Shown here in pieces: positions 22,098 to 31,007 of a stretch of 64,000 nt of DNA. Origin of the DNA: CAWFKS01 sp963816435. Lineage in GTDB: Bacteria; Pseudomonadota; Alphaproteobacteria; Rhizobiales; Rhizobiaceae. Location of the stretch: the NCBI GenBank assembly GCA_963816435.1, contig CAWFKS010000016.1, forward strand, positions 62,001-126,000, given 5' to 3'. Every line of letters starts with the position of its first letter. The stretch's first letter is position 1. Below the pieces are notes generated by a model. The model did not search any database. It saw only the letters and a list, made by a program, of their open reading frames with translations, and had not been told where the DNA came from. Position numbers and translations under genes: made by a program.

Positions 22098-22139
22098 AAA
22101 CGGTTCCGTTAGCCAAGGCTCGCGGACCGTTTTCTTTTT
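22098..22139 (+). terminator. intrinsic terminator in the greA leader
   Basis: AAACGGT-CCG (22098-22108, one bulged T) pairs with CGGACCGTTT (22123-22132), with an inner AGC/GCT pair in the loop, followed by TTTTCTTTTT. No plus-strand gene ends upstream, so a transcript stopping here must have started in the greA leader. The product would be an RNA of about 55 nt. Confidence 0.65.
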
Positions 22140-22196
22140 GCCCGCGGCACGATCGTGCGCCGGGTAACAGCAGATTTGCAGGAAGGATGTTCGAGA

Positions 22197-22670
22197 ATGA
22201 ACAAGGTTCCCATGACAGCCGCCGGCTACAAGGCGTTGCAGGAGGAACTGCGCTGGCGCCAGCAGGAAGAGCGGCCGCGCATCATCGACGCGATCTCGGA
22301 GGCGCGTTCGCACGGCGACCTGTCGGAGAACGCCGAGTATCATGCCGCCAAGGAGGCCCAGAGCCACAACGAGGGCCGCATCAACGAGCTCGAGGATCTG
22401 GTCGCGCGCGCCGACGTCATCGACGTCACCAAGCTGTCGGGCGATACCGTGAAGTTCGGCGCCACCGTCATGCTGGTCGACGAGGATACCGAGGAAGAAA
22501 AATCCTACCAGATCGTCGGCGACCAGGAGGCCGACGTGAAGTCCGGCCGCATCTCGATCTCCTCGCCCATCGCCCGCGCCCTCATCGGCAAGGGTGTCGG
22601 CGATTCCGTCGAGGTCAATGCGCCCGGCGGCTCCCACGCCTATGAAATCATCAAGGTGAAGTTCGGCTGA
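22197..22670 (+). CDS. greA: transcription elongation factor GreA
   Basis: GreA stimulates the cleavage of backtracked RNA by RNA polymerase. At 157 residues the length is that of the family. The N-terminal coiled coil contains the GDLSENAEYHAAKEAQ loop, whose acidic tip reaches the polymerase active site. The C-terminal FKBP-like domain ends SPIARALIGKGVGDSVEV then the typical VKFG. The start is the ATG at 22197 with AGGAAGGA upstream. The leader carries an intrinsic terminator, suggesting control by attenuation. It is convergent with waaC, with 21 bp between stops. Confidence 0.96.
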   Translation: MNKVPMTAAGYKALQEELRWRQQEERPRIIDAISEARSHGDLSENAEYHAAKEAQSHNEGRINELEDLVARADVIDVTKLSGDTVKFGATVMLVDEDTEEEKSYQIVGDQEADVKSGRISISSPIARALIGKGVGDSVEVNAPGGSHAYEIIKVKFG

Positions 22671-22691
22671 CTTTTCCGGCAAAGCCGCGCG

Positions 22692-23657
22692 TCAGCCGCT
22701 GCGGCCGAGCACCTCGTCGGCCGCGGCGATGACGGCGGAAGCGTCGATGCCGCCGTCAGCCATGCGCGGCGTCAGGCTCACCGCTTTCGGTCCCCTCACC
22801 CCGGTCAGGCCCGGACGGGTGGCGACGAACACCGCCACCGTCGGCAGGCCGAACGCGGCCGCCAGGTGGGTGAGCCCGGTATCCGTGCCGATCACCAGGC
22901 TGGCGCGGCCGATCTCTGCGGCCACCTCTTCCAGCGTGGTTTTCGGCAGCACCCTGGTCGAGGGCACGCGGGCCGCGATCGCCTCGGCATCCTCGCGCTC
23001 GCGCGGCGTCGACCATGTGGTTACCGGCGTGAAGCCGCGGGCAGCCAGCATCTCGGCTGTGACGAACCATCGCGTGAGCTGCCACTTCTTGGCCTCGCTG
23101 CTGGTGCCGTGAAGCAGGAAGACGGTATCGCCCTCGGGAGCCGGGCCAGCAGCTGGTGGCGGCGTGATGCCGTTTTCCGGCCGCTCCAGGTCCGGCTCGT
23201 AGCCGAGTGCGGCGCCCAGAAGCATCCGCGTGCGGACAATGGCGTGGAGATCGCGCGGCACGTGATAGGCGTGCCGGTAGAAGCGTGCCGAGAGCGGCTC
23301 GCGCACCGTGGCGCGATCGAAGCCCGCGATGGGCACGCCCGCCATGCGCGCCACGAACACGCTCTTCATGAGGCCCTGAGCATCGATCACCAGATCGTAG
23401 CGCTCTTCCTTGAGGCGACGCGCCAGATCGCGAAGTTCGTGCCAGGTGCGCGGCGACGCGACCTGGCGGCGCCAGCGCCGCAGCTCCACCTCGTGGATCG
23501 TGCCGACGCCCGGGTGCAGCCTCACCAGCCCGGCAAACGGCTTTTCCACGCACCAGTCGAGCTGCAGGCCGGCAACGGCGGAGAGCGCGTCGGTGACGGC
23601 CGGAAACGTGTGGATCACATCGCCCATCGACGACGTCTTGACCAGAAGCACCTTCAT
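22692..23657 (-). CDS. waaC: LPS heptosyltransferase I
   Basis: This GT9-family enzyme adds the first L-glycero-D-manno-heptose to Kdo on the lipid A-core at the inner membrane. It is 321 residues long. The N-terminal Rossmann domain starts KVLLVKTSSMGDVIHTFPA, the WaaC-type opening. The C-terminal nucleotide-sugar domain contains FLLHGTSSEAKKW and GTDTGLTHLAAAFGLPTVAV. The start codon (23655-23657) overlaps the waaF stop as ATGA, so the two are translationally coupled within hldD-waaF-waaC. The acceptor specificity (I rather than II) follows from the N-terminal motif and order and is well supported. Confidence 0.92.
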   Translation of the reverse strand: MKVLLVKTSSMGDVIHTFPAVTDALSAVAGLQLDWCVEKPFAGLVRLHPGVGTIHEVELRRWRRQVASPRTWHELRDLARRLKEERYDLVIDAQGLMKSVFVARMAGVPIAGFDRATVREPLSARFYRHAYHVPRDLHAIVRTRMLLGAALGYEPDLERPENGITPPPAAGPAPEGDTVFLLHGTSSEAKKWQLTRWFVTAEMLAARGFTPVTTWSTPREREDAEAIAARVPSTRVLPKTTLEEVAAEIGRASLVIGTDTGLTHLAAAFGLPTVAVFVATRPGLTGVRGPKAVSLTPRMADGGIDASAVIAAADEVLGRSG

Positions 23658-24661
23658 GCCGCCGCCTCGTTCGCCATCAGCCGGTCGACGGCGGCCTCGA
23701 CGAGCCCCGGCTCCAGCGTGCGCAGGCAGTTCAGATGCCCGAGCGGGCACTCGCGCCTGTGGCAGGGCGAGCATTCGAGGCCGAGCCAGACCAGTTCGCG
23801 CCTGTCGGTGAGCGGCGGCGTGTTGTCGGGCGACGTCGAGCCGTAGACTGCGACGACCGGCGTGCCGACTGCGGCCGTGATGTGCATGAGCCCACTGTCG
23901 TTGGTGACGGCGACGCGCGCCGCCCCGAGAATGTCGATGGCGTCCTCCAGCCGGGTCTGCCCGGCGAGATCGATCGCCTTGGGAGCCAGCGCGGCGATCT
24001 CGGCGGTGACCTCGCGATCCTTGGGTGAGCCGACGAGCACGACCTTCAGCCCATTCTCGGCGAACCAGCGTGCCAGGGCCGCGTATTTTTCCGACGGCCA
24101 GCGTTTCGCCGGCCCGTATTCCGCGCCCGGCGCCAGGGCCGCGAAATGCCCCGGCTCGAGACCGTGGGCGGCGAGCAGCCGTGCCTGGTTCTCCGCGTCG
24201 ATCTCCAGATGCGGAAAGCGGAACGCTCCGCCGCCGGCAAGCTGGTGAAACGCCTGCGCGGTCTTGCGCTTCAGCTCCGGCGGCAGGGGCACGATGTCGT
24301 TGAGCAGGACATGGCGCATCTCGCGCTTGTGGCCGGTTCGGCGCGGGATGCGCGCAAAAAACGGCACCAGCGCGGATTTCCAGCTTCCCTGCAGCACGAT
24401 CGCCCGGTCGTAGCGCCCGGCGAGCTGCCGCCCGATCCGGCGACGCAGGCCGAACTGCAGGCTGCCCGAGGCGAAGGGCGCGTCGATCCAGGCGCGGACC
24501 TCCGGCATGCGCGCCAGGATGCTTTCGGCCCAGGCCGGTGCCGCGACGTCGATCGCGGCGTCCGGATGCTGCTCCTTCAGCGCCGAAAACAGCGTCTGCG
24601 CCATCACCAGGTCGCCAACCCAGCGCGGGCCGATCACGAGGATGGACGGGCCAGCAGCCAT
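23654..24661 (-). CDS. waaF: LPS heptosyltransferase II
   Basis: This GT9-family enzyme transfers the second heptose onto heptose I of the inner core. It is 335 residues long, with the N-terminal ILVIGPRWVGDLVMAQTLF pattern and the C-terminal VAVTNDSGLMHITAAVGTP then VYGSTSPDNTPPL, both typical of WaaF. Two Cys-containing loops (CSPCHRRECP, LNCL) near the C-terminus are also common in the family. It overlaps the end of hldD by 28 bp and the start of waaC by 4 bp, consistent with one operon. Confidence 0.92.
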   Translation of the reverse strand: MAAGPSILVIGPRWVGDLVMAQTLFSALKEQHPDAAIDVAAPAWAESILARMPEVRAWIDAPFASGSLQFGLRRRIGRQLAGRYDRAIVLQGSWKSALVPFFARIPRRTGHKREMRHVLLNDIVPLPPELKRKTAQAFHQLAGGGAFRFPHLEIDAENQARLLAAHGLEPGHFAALAPGAEYGPAKRWPSEKYAALARWFAENGLKVVLVGSPKDREVTAEIAALAPKAIDLAGQTRLEDAIDILGAARVAVTNDSGLMHITAAVGTPVVAVYGSTSPDNTPPLTDRRELVWLGLECSPCHRRECPLGHLNCLRTLEPGLVEAAVDRLMANEAAA

Positions 24662-25584
24662 TCGACGTAGTCTTTCGTGCCGGTCTCGACATCGCGGAAG
24701 CTGCCGTTGTAGCCGGCCTGCCGCAATCGGCCGAGATCGGCCTGGGTGAAGCTCTGGTAGCGCCCCTTCAGATCGTCGGGGAACGGGATGTATTCGATCT
24801 CGCCCTTTCCGGACGTTGCGATCACCGTCTCGGCGACCGTTCGGAAGGGCTGGGCGCGACCGGTGCCGCAATTGAAGATGCCGCTGACGCCGCGGTTCCA
24901 CAGCCACAGATTGACGTCGGCCACGTCGCCGACATGAACGAAGTCCCGGCTCTGCTCGCCCGGACCGTACCCTTCATGGGCACCGAACAGCCGAGCCTTC
25001 CCGCCTTCGCCCACCTGGTTGAACAGGTGGAATGCCACCGATGCCATGCGCCCCTTGTGCTGTTCGCGCGGCCCGTAGACGTTGAAGTAGCGCAGGCCCG
25101 CGACCTGCGAGGCCGGTTCCGGCAGCACGTTGGCGCGCACATAGTCGTCGAACACCTTCTTCGACCAGCCATAGACGTTGAGCGGCCGCTCGAACGCTGC
25201 CTCCTCGCGGAACACTTCGCCACCGCCATAGACCGCGGCCGACGAGGCGTAGAGAAACGGCACCCGCCGGCCCAGGCAGAAATGCAGCAGCTTCTTGGAA
25301 TAGGTGAAGTTGACGTCCATGACGTAGCGGCCGTTCCACTCGGTGGTCGCCGAGCACGCCCCCTGGTGGAACACCACCTCGACGGGTCCTACCGCGTCGC
25401 GCTCGACATCGGCCAGGAATTCGTCCTTGTCCTGGTAGTCGGTGATCGCGAGATCGGCCAGGTTGCGGAACTTGGTGCCGTCGGTCAGGTCGTCGACGAC
25501 GAGAATGTCGGTTCGGCCGGCGGCATTGAGTGCCGCGACGATGTTGCTGCCGATCATGCCGGCGCCGCCGGTGACGACGATCAT
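24634..25584 (-). CDS. hldD: ADP-L-glycero-D-manno-heptose 6-epimerase
   Basis: HldD converts ADP-D-glycero-D-manno-heptose into the L-glycero form, the last step in precursor synthesis. It is a 316-residue short-chain dehydrogenase-type epimerase with NADP-binding VTGGAGMIGSNIV at the N-terminus, HQGACSATTEWNG and the catalytic YGWSKKVFD (Tyr-x3-Lys). The C-terminal FPDDLKGRYQSFTQADLGRLR pattern is specific to the family. The start is the ATG at 25584. It is divergent from hldE with about 110 bp between them, which must hold promoters for both arms of the heptose locus. Confidence 0.95.
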   Translation of the reverse strand: MIVVTGGAGMIGSNIVAALNAAGRTDILVVDDLTDGTKFRNLADLAITDYQDKDEFLADVERDAVGPVEVVFHQGACSATTEWNGRYVMDVNFTYSKKLLHFCLGRRVPFLYASSAAVYGGGEVFREEAAFERPLNVYGWSKKVFDDYVRANVLPEPASQVAGLRYFNVYGPREQHKGRMASVAFHLFNQVGEGGKARLFGAHEGYGPGEQSRDFVHVGDVADVNLWLWNRGVSGIFNCGTGRAQPFRTVAETVIATSGKGEIEYIPFPDDLKGRYQSFTQADLGRLRQAGYNGSFRDVETGTKDYVEWLLARPSS

Positions 25585-25696
25585 GCTGCCTCCTCGGCTG
25601 TCGTTGCGCGGCCGCTTATAGGCGAGCGCCGGGGCGCTGTCGACAAAGCGGAAGCGCAGTTGCGCGGGCCGGCATTGCGGTATATCGCCCACGCGC

Positions 25697-27218
25697 ATGA
25701 GCGCAGTCCACGACATCGCAGATGCTGCCGACAAGGCGCCCCGACAGCAGGGCGGCCTCGTCGCCGCGATCGACGCTTTCGCCGGCGCGACGGTGCTCGT
25801 GGTTGGCGATTTCATTCTCGACCGGTTCGTGCGCGGCGCCATCGAACGCATCTCGCCGGAAGCTCCGGTGCCCGTCCTGCACGGACGCAGCGAGCATGTC
25901 TCGCTCGGCGGAGCCGGAAACGTCGTCGCCAATGTCACCTCGCTCGGCGGAACGGCGGTTCCGGTCACCGCGATCGGTAACGATGCCGCGGGACGCGCCG
26001 TGCTGGCGATGCTGGATGACGCCGGCGTCGATAGCTCGGGCGTGCTGGCCTCGCCCGGCAGGATCACCTCGGCCAAGTCGCGCTTCAGCGCGCTCAACCA
26101 GCAGGTGCTGCGTTTCGACGAGGAGGAGGTGCGCGCGCTTGCAAGCCGACGAACGTCGCGAACTGCTCGATCGCTTCTCCGCCGCGCTCGCATCCGTCGA
26201 CGTCGTCGTGCTGTCCGACTACGGCAAGGGCATGCTGCTGGACGGGATGGCCGCGGAGCTGATCGCCATGGCGCGGCAGCGGGCAAGCCGGTCATTGTCG
26301 ATCCGAAGGGCCGCGACTTCTCGCGCTATGCCGGTGCAACCGCCGTGACGCCGAACCTCAAGGAGCTTGGCGAAGCGGCAGGCGAGCCGGTCGGCTCCGA
26401 CGAGGCGGTCGTGGCAGCCGCGCGCGCGACTGATCGGCAGGCACGGCTTCGACTACCTGCTGGCGACGCGCAGCGAACGCGGCATGAGCGTCGTTTCGGC
26501 CGACAGCGCGCGCCACATCCCGACCCATGCGCGCGAGGTGTTCGACGTGTCGGGCGCAGGCGACACGGTGGTCGCCGCATTCGCGCTCGCAATCGCCGTG
26601 GGGCTGGAGCGCGAGGATGCCGCGGTGCTCGCCAACGCCGCGGCCGGGGTCGTGGTCGGCAAGCTCGGAACCGCGCAGCTTTCGGCCGACGAACTGGTTT
26701 CCGCGCTTTTCGGCGGCGATGCGCCAGCCCATTCGCTGCGCTCGGTCGTCGACGCCGCGACGGCAGCCCATGTCGTTGCCGGCTGGCGTCGCGACGGATT
26801 GTCGGTGGCCTTCACCAATGGCTGCTTCGACATCCTGCACGCCGGCCACGTGTCGCTGATCCAGCAGGCGCGCGCCACGGCGGACCGGCTGGTGCTGGGC
26901 CTCAACACCGACGCCTCGGTGCGCCGGCTCAAGGGCGAAGGACGTCCCGTCAACAACGAGCAGGACCGCGCCACCGTGCTGTCGGCGCTCGCCGCCGTCG
27001 ACCTCGTCGTCATGTTCGACGAGGACACGCCGCTGGCACTCATCGAGCGGCTGAAGCCCGACGTGCTGGTCAAGGGCGCGGACTACACGGTCGACACGGT
27101 GGTCGGCGCCGATATCGTGCAGGCCGCCGGCGGCCGGGTGGTGCTGGCCGAGCTGGTGCCCGGCAAGAGCACGACCGGGCTCCTCCACCAGATCACCACC
27201 CCAGCCGGGAAGAACTGA
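25697..27218 (+). CDS. hldE: bifunctional heptose-7-phosphate kinase / heptose-1-phosphate adenylyltransferase (three frameshifts)
   Basis: HldE phosphorylates D-glycero-D-manno-heptose 7-phosphate at C1 and later adenylylates the 1-phosphate. The N-terminal domain is a ribokinase-type kinase (VVGDFILDRFVRG, FDVSGAGDTVVAAFALA with the catalytic Asp). The C-terminal domain is a nucleotidyltransferase with FTNGCFDILHAGHVSLI and VKGADYTVDTVVGAD. Full length would be about 506 residues. Three single-base errors break it: an extra T near 26140, a missing base near 26280 and an extra base near 26428. Each repair restores conserved sequence (RALQADERREL, GKPVIVDPKG, ALIGRHGFDYLL). Multiple indels in one conserved gene argue for sequencing error. 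Confidence 0.9.
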
Positions 27219-27222
27219 GCCC

Positions 27223-27795
27223 ATGCAAAGCCTCAACGACTATCTCGCACGCTCGGCGCAGGCGATTTCGGATGTCGCCGCATACGATCTGAGCGGGGCG
27301 ATGGAGGCTTCGGTGGCCGCAATCGTGGAAGCGCTGGCCGCCGGGCGGCCGCTTCTGGTGTGCGGAAACGGCGGCTCGGCCGCCGACGCCATCCACATCG
27401 CGGGCGAACTCGTCGGGCGTTTTCTGAAGGAGCGCAAGGCCTACAACGTCATCGCGCTGCCGACCAACGCCGGCGTGGTGACGGCCTGGGGCAACGATTT
27501 CGGCTTCGACTGGGTCTATTCGCGCCAGGTCGAGGCGCATGGCTGCGACGGCGCGGTGCTGCTGGCGATCTCGACCAGCGGCAATTCGAGGAATGTCGTG
27601 GCGGCGGCCGAGCAGGCGCGCGACATGGGCATGACGGTGATCTCGCTGACCGGCAAGGGCGGCGGCAAGCTGGCGCCGCTGAGCGACATCCTGCTCGACG
27701 TCCCCTCCTCCGAGACGCCGATCATCCAGCAGGGGCATTTGTGCCTCTACCACTATCTGTGCGAGGCCGTGGAAGCGCGGCTCGCCGATGGCTGA
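27223..27795 (+). CDS. gmhA: D-sedoheptulose-7-phosphate isomerase
   Basis: GmhA isomerises sedoheptulose 7-phosphate to D-glycero-D-manno-heptose 7-phosphate, the first committed step of heptose synthesis. It is a 190-residue SIS-domain protein with the substrate-binding GNGGSAADAIHIAGELVGRF and the second phosphate loop STSGNSRNVV. The C-terminal HLCLYHYLCEAVE includes a conserved His. It starts 2 bp after the hldE stop and overlaps gmhB by 8 bp, so the plus-strand heptose genes form an operon. Confidence 0.95.
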   Translation: MQSLNDYLARSAQAISDVAAYDLSGAMEASVAAIVEALAAGRPLLVCGNGGSAADAIHIAGELVGRFLKERKAYNVIALPTNAGVVTAWGNDFGFDWVYSRQVEAHGCDGAVLLAISTSGNSRNVVAAAEQARDMGMTVISLTGKGGGKLAPLSDILLDVPSSETPIIQQGHLCLYHYLCEAVEARLADG

Positions 27796-28603
27796 GCGCG
27801 AGGCGGCGACGCAGGCAACCGCCCTGAAGCTGGCCGAGCCGGGCCTGTGGATCGAGCTCGCTACGGACGACCCGAATCGCTTCGCCGGCCGCCCCGCCCT
27901 TTTCGTCGATCGCGACGGCACGCTGAATGTCGACACCGGCTACCCGCGCAGCGCCGACGAGATCGTGCTGATCGAGGAGATGGTCCCCGTGCTGCGCGCC
28001 GCCAATTCCGCCGGCATGGCCGTGGTGGAGTTCACCAACCAGTCCGGCATCGCGCGCGGCCTGTTCGGCTGGCCGGAATTCGCCGCCACCAACGGCAGGC
28101 TGCGCGAGCTGCTCGCCGAAAACGGGGCGCATGTCGATCTGGTGATCGCCTGCGCCTACCACGAGGACGGAGCGGAGCCCTACAGGGCCGCCGACCACCC
28201 GATGCGCAAGCCGAACCCGGGCATGGTGGAGCGCGCCGGCTCCCTGTTGTCGCTCGACCTTGCACGCTCGATCGTCGTCGGCGACCGCATGCGCGACCTC
28301 GAGGCGGGCCGCCGCGCCGGTCTTCGCCGCGGCTGGCTGTTCGGCGACGCCGTGCTGCCGGCACGGCAGGAAGAGTTCGACGTTCGCCGCTTGCGCGAGC
28401 CGGCAGATTTCGCCGAACTTTACCGCGAGATCGCCGAAACGGCAGATGCCAGGCATCGGCCAGGGCTGAGATCGAGAGGATTGCATGGCGGCCGACCCGA
28501 GCATCAGTGCCATCCTGATCACCCGCGACGAAGCGGAAAACATCGCCGACTGCCTTGCGAGCCTCTCCTTCTGCGACGAGATCGTCGTCGTCGACAACGG
28601 TAG
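27788..28603 (+). CDS. gmhB: HAD-family heptose-1,7-bisphosphate phosphatase, 3' end uncertain
   Basis: GmhB removes the C7 phosphate between the two HldE steps. The HAD motifs are visible: FVDRDGTLNVDTGY (nucleophile Asp and DxT), EFTNQSGIARG (motif II) and IVVGDRMRDLEAGRRAGL (motif IV). The zinc-site loop of classical GmhB (CxH...CxC) is not complete: only CAYH is present, followed by ADHPMRKPNPG. The frame runs to 28603 and would overlap the next gene by 119 bp. The conserved part ends by about 28430, so an indel near the 3' end is likely and the true stop is probably close to 28470. Its identity as GmhB rests on the operon. Confidence 0.8.
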   Translation: MAEREAATQATALKLAEPGLWIELATDDPNRFAGRPALFVDRDGTLNVDTGYPRSADEIVLIEEMVPVLRAANSAGMAVVEFTNQSGIARGLFGWPEFAATNGRLRELLAENGAHVDLVIACAYHEDGAEPYRAADHPMRKPNPGMVERAGSLLSLDLARSIVVGDRMRDLEAGRRAGLRRGWLFGDAVLPARQEEFDVRRLREPADFAELYREIAETADARHRPGLRSRGLHGGRPEHQCHPDHPRRSGKHRRLPCEPLLLRRDRRRRQR

Positions 28604-29243
28604 CACCGACGGGACGGTGGAGATGGCGCAATCCGCCGGTGCTCAAGTCACGGTCTTCGCTGACTGGCCGGGCTTCGGCCCGCAGAAGCAGCGGGCGCTC
28701 GACCTCGCCACCTCGGACTGGGTGCTTTCCATCGATGCGGACGAGCGCGTGCCGGAGAAGCTCGCCGCCGAAATCCGCGAGGCGGTCCGGAGCGGCCACA
28801 TACGACGGCTATCGCCTCAACCGGCTGTCGATGTTCCTCGGGCGCTTCATGCGTCACGGCGGCTGGTATCCGGACCGCGTGCTGCGGCTCGCCCGGCGCT
28901 CGGCGTGCCACTTCAGCGACGACATCGTCCACGAGCGACTGCTGGTCGACGGCAAGGTCGGGGACCTGAAGGAGCCATTGATCCACTACAGCTATCGCAA
29001 GCGTCGACGACGTGCTGCGCAAGCAGCGGCAATATGCGCTAGCCTCGGCGCAGGTGCGCCGCCGGCGCGGCAGACGCGGCGGCCTCGCCGTCGCCATCGG
29101 CGCGCTCGACGGTGGCGTTCACGAAGGCCTATTTTCTCCAGGCGGGCCTGCTCGACGGACGCCACGGCTTCGTTGCCGCCGCAAGCCGGGCGCAGGAGAC
29201 GTTCTGGCGCTACCTTTCGGTGGGCTGGGACGAGGGCGTCTGA
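28485..29243 (+). CDS. family 2 glycosyltransferase of LPS core synthesis, WaaE-like (at least three frameshifts)
   Basis: This GT-A fold glycosyltransferase likely adds a hexose to the heptose region of the LPS core. The N-terminus shows SAILITRDEAENIADCLASL, the nucleotide-binding VVVDNGSTDGTVEM and the DxD-type SIDADERVP. GYRLNRLSMFLGRFM, HGGWYPDRVLRL and DDIVHERL then follow, a sequence order typical of the KdtX/WaaE branch. The frame shifts at about 28795, 29000 and 29095; the C-terminal part (STVAFTKAYFLQAG, FWRYLSVGWDEGV) closes at TGA 29241-29243. GAGAGG precedes the ATG at 28485. Confidence 0.75.
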
Positions 29244-29342
29244 AATATGTCGGACCCGTCTTCCACGGCCGCGCTAGTTTGCTAAGTCGAACTTAGGCGA
29301 CAGGGCGGGATTCGCCGCGCAGCAGGGGACGGGACGGGGTCG

Positions 29343-30212
29343 GTGTCTAATTTGTTTCGCCGCGTGGAGCGGAAAATCAGAAGCGGCCGCAAGGCGCTGC
29401 TGCAACGGCTCTTCGGCTCCGTCCGTGGTCGCCGCATGGTTCTCGAGATGCTGTCCGACGACGTGACCGCGCTGACACTTCGGCTGCCGGACCACGTGAT
29501 TTCGTTCTCTCCACACGAACTGGTGGGCCGCCGGATTTACGGCTGGGGGGACTATGATCGCGCTCGCGTCGAAGAGCTGATCGCCACTCTTGACAGCAGA
29601 GGTTTGCTGCCTTCGGACGGCGCGACGGTTCTCGAGGTCGGCGCACATATCGGCACACAGACGGTCTATTTCTGCAAGACGGACCGGGTTCGCCGCGTCG
29701 TCGCCGTGGAGCCGGATCCGCGCAACCTCGTTCTGCTGCGTCGGAACATCGCCGAAAACGCGCTCTCCGAAATTGTGCGGCTCGCACCGTGTGCCCTCGG
29801 CGATCGGGAGTCCACGGCCGAACTTTTCCGCTACGAACGCAACCACGGCGGCAGCAGCCTGATCCGTGGCACCCATGACGGAGATTCCGTGCAGGTGGAT
29901 GTGATGCCGCTCACCCGCATCCTCGCGGCGGCTGCCGTTCCCGAGGAAGAGATCACGCTGATCTGGATGGACATCGAAGGGGCCGAACCGATGGCCCTCC
30001 GATCGATGACGTCGCTTCTGGCGCGCCGCGTGCCGGTAATGCTGGAATACTCGCCTGAACTCTATGGCGAGGCCGGCTCCGCCGATTTCGTGACGTTCCT
30101 GTCGACCTACTACGAGCACTGCATCCACTACGTGCGAGGTGCGAGAAGCGAGATGAAGGTCACCGAACTTCCCCACAGTGGAAGACAGGGTGACGTGCTG
30201 CTGCTGCCTTAG
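29343..30212 (+). CDS. FkbM-family SAM-dependent methyltransferase
   Basis: This 289-residue protein has the FkbM domain in its middle: SAM-binding VLEVGAHIGTQTVYF (motif I), VVAVEPDPRNLVLLRRNI (motif II region) and LIWMDIEGAEPMALRSM (the FkbM signature DIEGAE). It begins at a GTG (29343) with a basic N-terminus. FkbM enzymes O-methylate sugars or small molecules, and its position after the LPS core genes suggests a core or O-antigen sugar as the acceptor; that is inference. It is separated by 99 bp from the glycosyltransferase and is convergent with the Lrp regulator. Confidence 0.82.
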   Translation: MSNLFRRVERKIRSGRKALLQRLFGSVRGRRMVLEMLSDDVTALTLRLPDHVISFSPHELVGRRIYGWGDYDRARVEELIATLDSRGLLPSDGATVLEVGAHIGTQTVYFCKTDRVRRVVAVEPDPRNLVLLRRNIAENALSEIVRLAPCALGDRESTAELFRYERNHGGSSLIRGTHDGDSVQVDVMPLTRILAAAAVPEEEITLIWMDIEGAEPMALRSMTSLLARRVPVMLEYSPELYGEAGSADFVTFLSTYYEHCIHYVRGARSEMKVTELPHSGRQGDVLLLP

Positions 30213-30241
30213 TTCAGGGTTAGCTGGCGCCCGCCCCGCTC

Positions 30242-30712
30242 TCAGTCGATCGCGACCAGGCCCTCGTCCTTGATCTGGCGGATGGTCAGCGCGGTGCGCA
30301 CGGTATCGACGTTCGGCGTCGACGTCAGCTGCTCGATGACGAAGGTCTGGAATTCCGACAGGTCGGTGGCGACGCAGTGCAGCAGGAAATCGCTCTCGCC
30401 CGAGACCATCCAGGCGCGCCGCACCAGCGGCCAGGTGCGGGTCTTCTCGGCGAAAGCCTTCAGCTCCGCGTCGGACTGGTGGTGCAGCCCGACCAGGCAG
30501 AACGCCACCACCCCGTAGCCGAGCTTCGGGCTGTCGAGGAGCGCCCGGTAGCCCCGGATGATGCCGGCGTCCTCCAGGCGCTTGACGCGGCGCAGGCAGG
30601 GCGGCGCGGAAATGCCGACGCGCTTCGACAGTTCGACATTGGTCATGCGGCCGTCGTCCTGCAGTTCCCGAAGGATTTTCCAGTCGATGGCGTCGAGGTC
30701 GGCGTTCAGCAA
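30242..30712 (-). CDS. Lrp/AsnC-family transcriptional regulator
   Basis: This 156-residue regulator has an N-terminal winged helix-turn-helix (DWKILRELQDDGRMTNVELS, then KRVGISAPPCLRRVKRLEDAG) and a C-terminal RAM domain for effector binding (GYGVVAFCLVGL, MVSGESDFLLHCVATDL). Members respond to amino acids. The start appears to be TTG at 30712, with GGGAG 8 nt upstream; no ATG or GTG lies near. It is divergent from trxB with 295 bp between them and may control that promoter or its own. Confidence 0.88.
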   Translation of the reverse strand: MLNADLDAIDWKILRELQDDGRMTNVELSKRVGISAPPCLRRVKRLEDAGIIRGYRALLDSPKLGYGVVAFCLVGLHHQSDAELKAFAEKTRTWPLVRRAWMVSGESDFLLHCVATDLSEFQTFVIEQLTSTPNVDTVRTALTIRQIKDEGLVAID

Positions 30713-31007
30713 TCTCGGTCTCCCGCGCGCACGAATCTTGCGCGCTTCCGCAACAAAAATACGCTACCGCTTCCCGGGGTCGTTGCAAGCCTGCTTTGCG
30801 TTTGCCCACGTATGGCACACATGAAACGACACCGCCGGTGTCATGCTACCTTTTGCTAGCTGTGCGAAAAGCCCCTCGAGCCTTGCGGAACAGGCTATGG
30901 GATACTTAGATCACAACCGAAAAAGGCCGCCTTTCGTGGCGGCGACGACGAAATGCCCGCACTGCGCGCACGCCGCGCCTGCGGGGCAGACGTGAAAGGA
31001 ACGAGCG

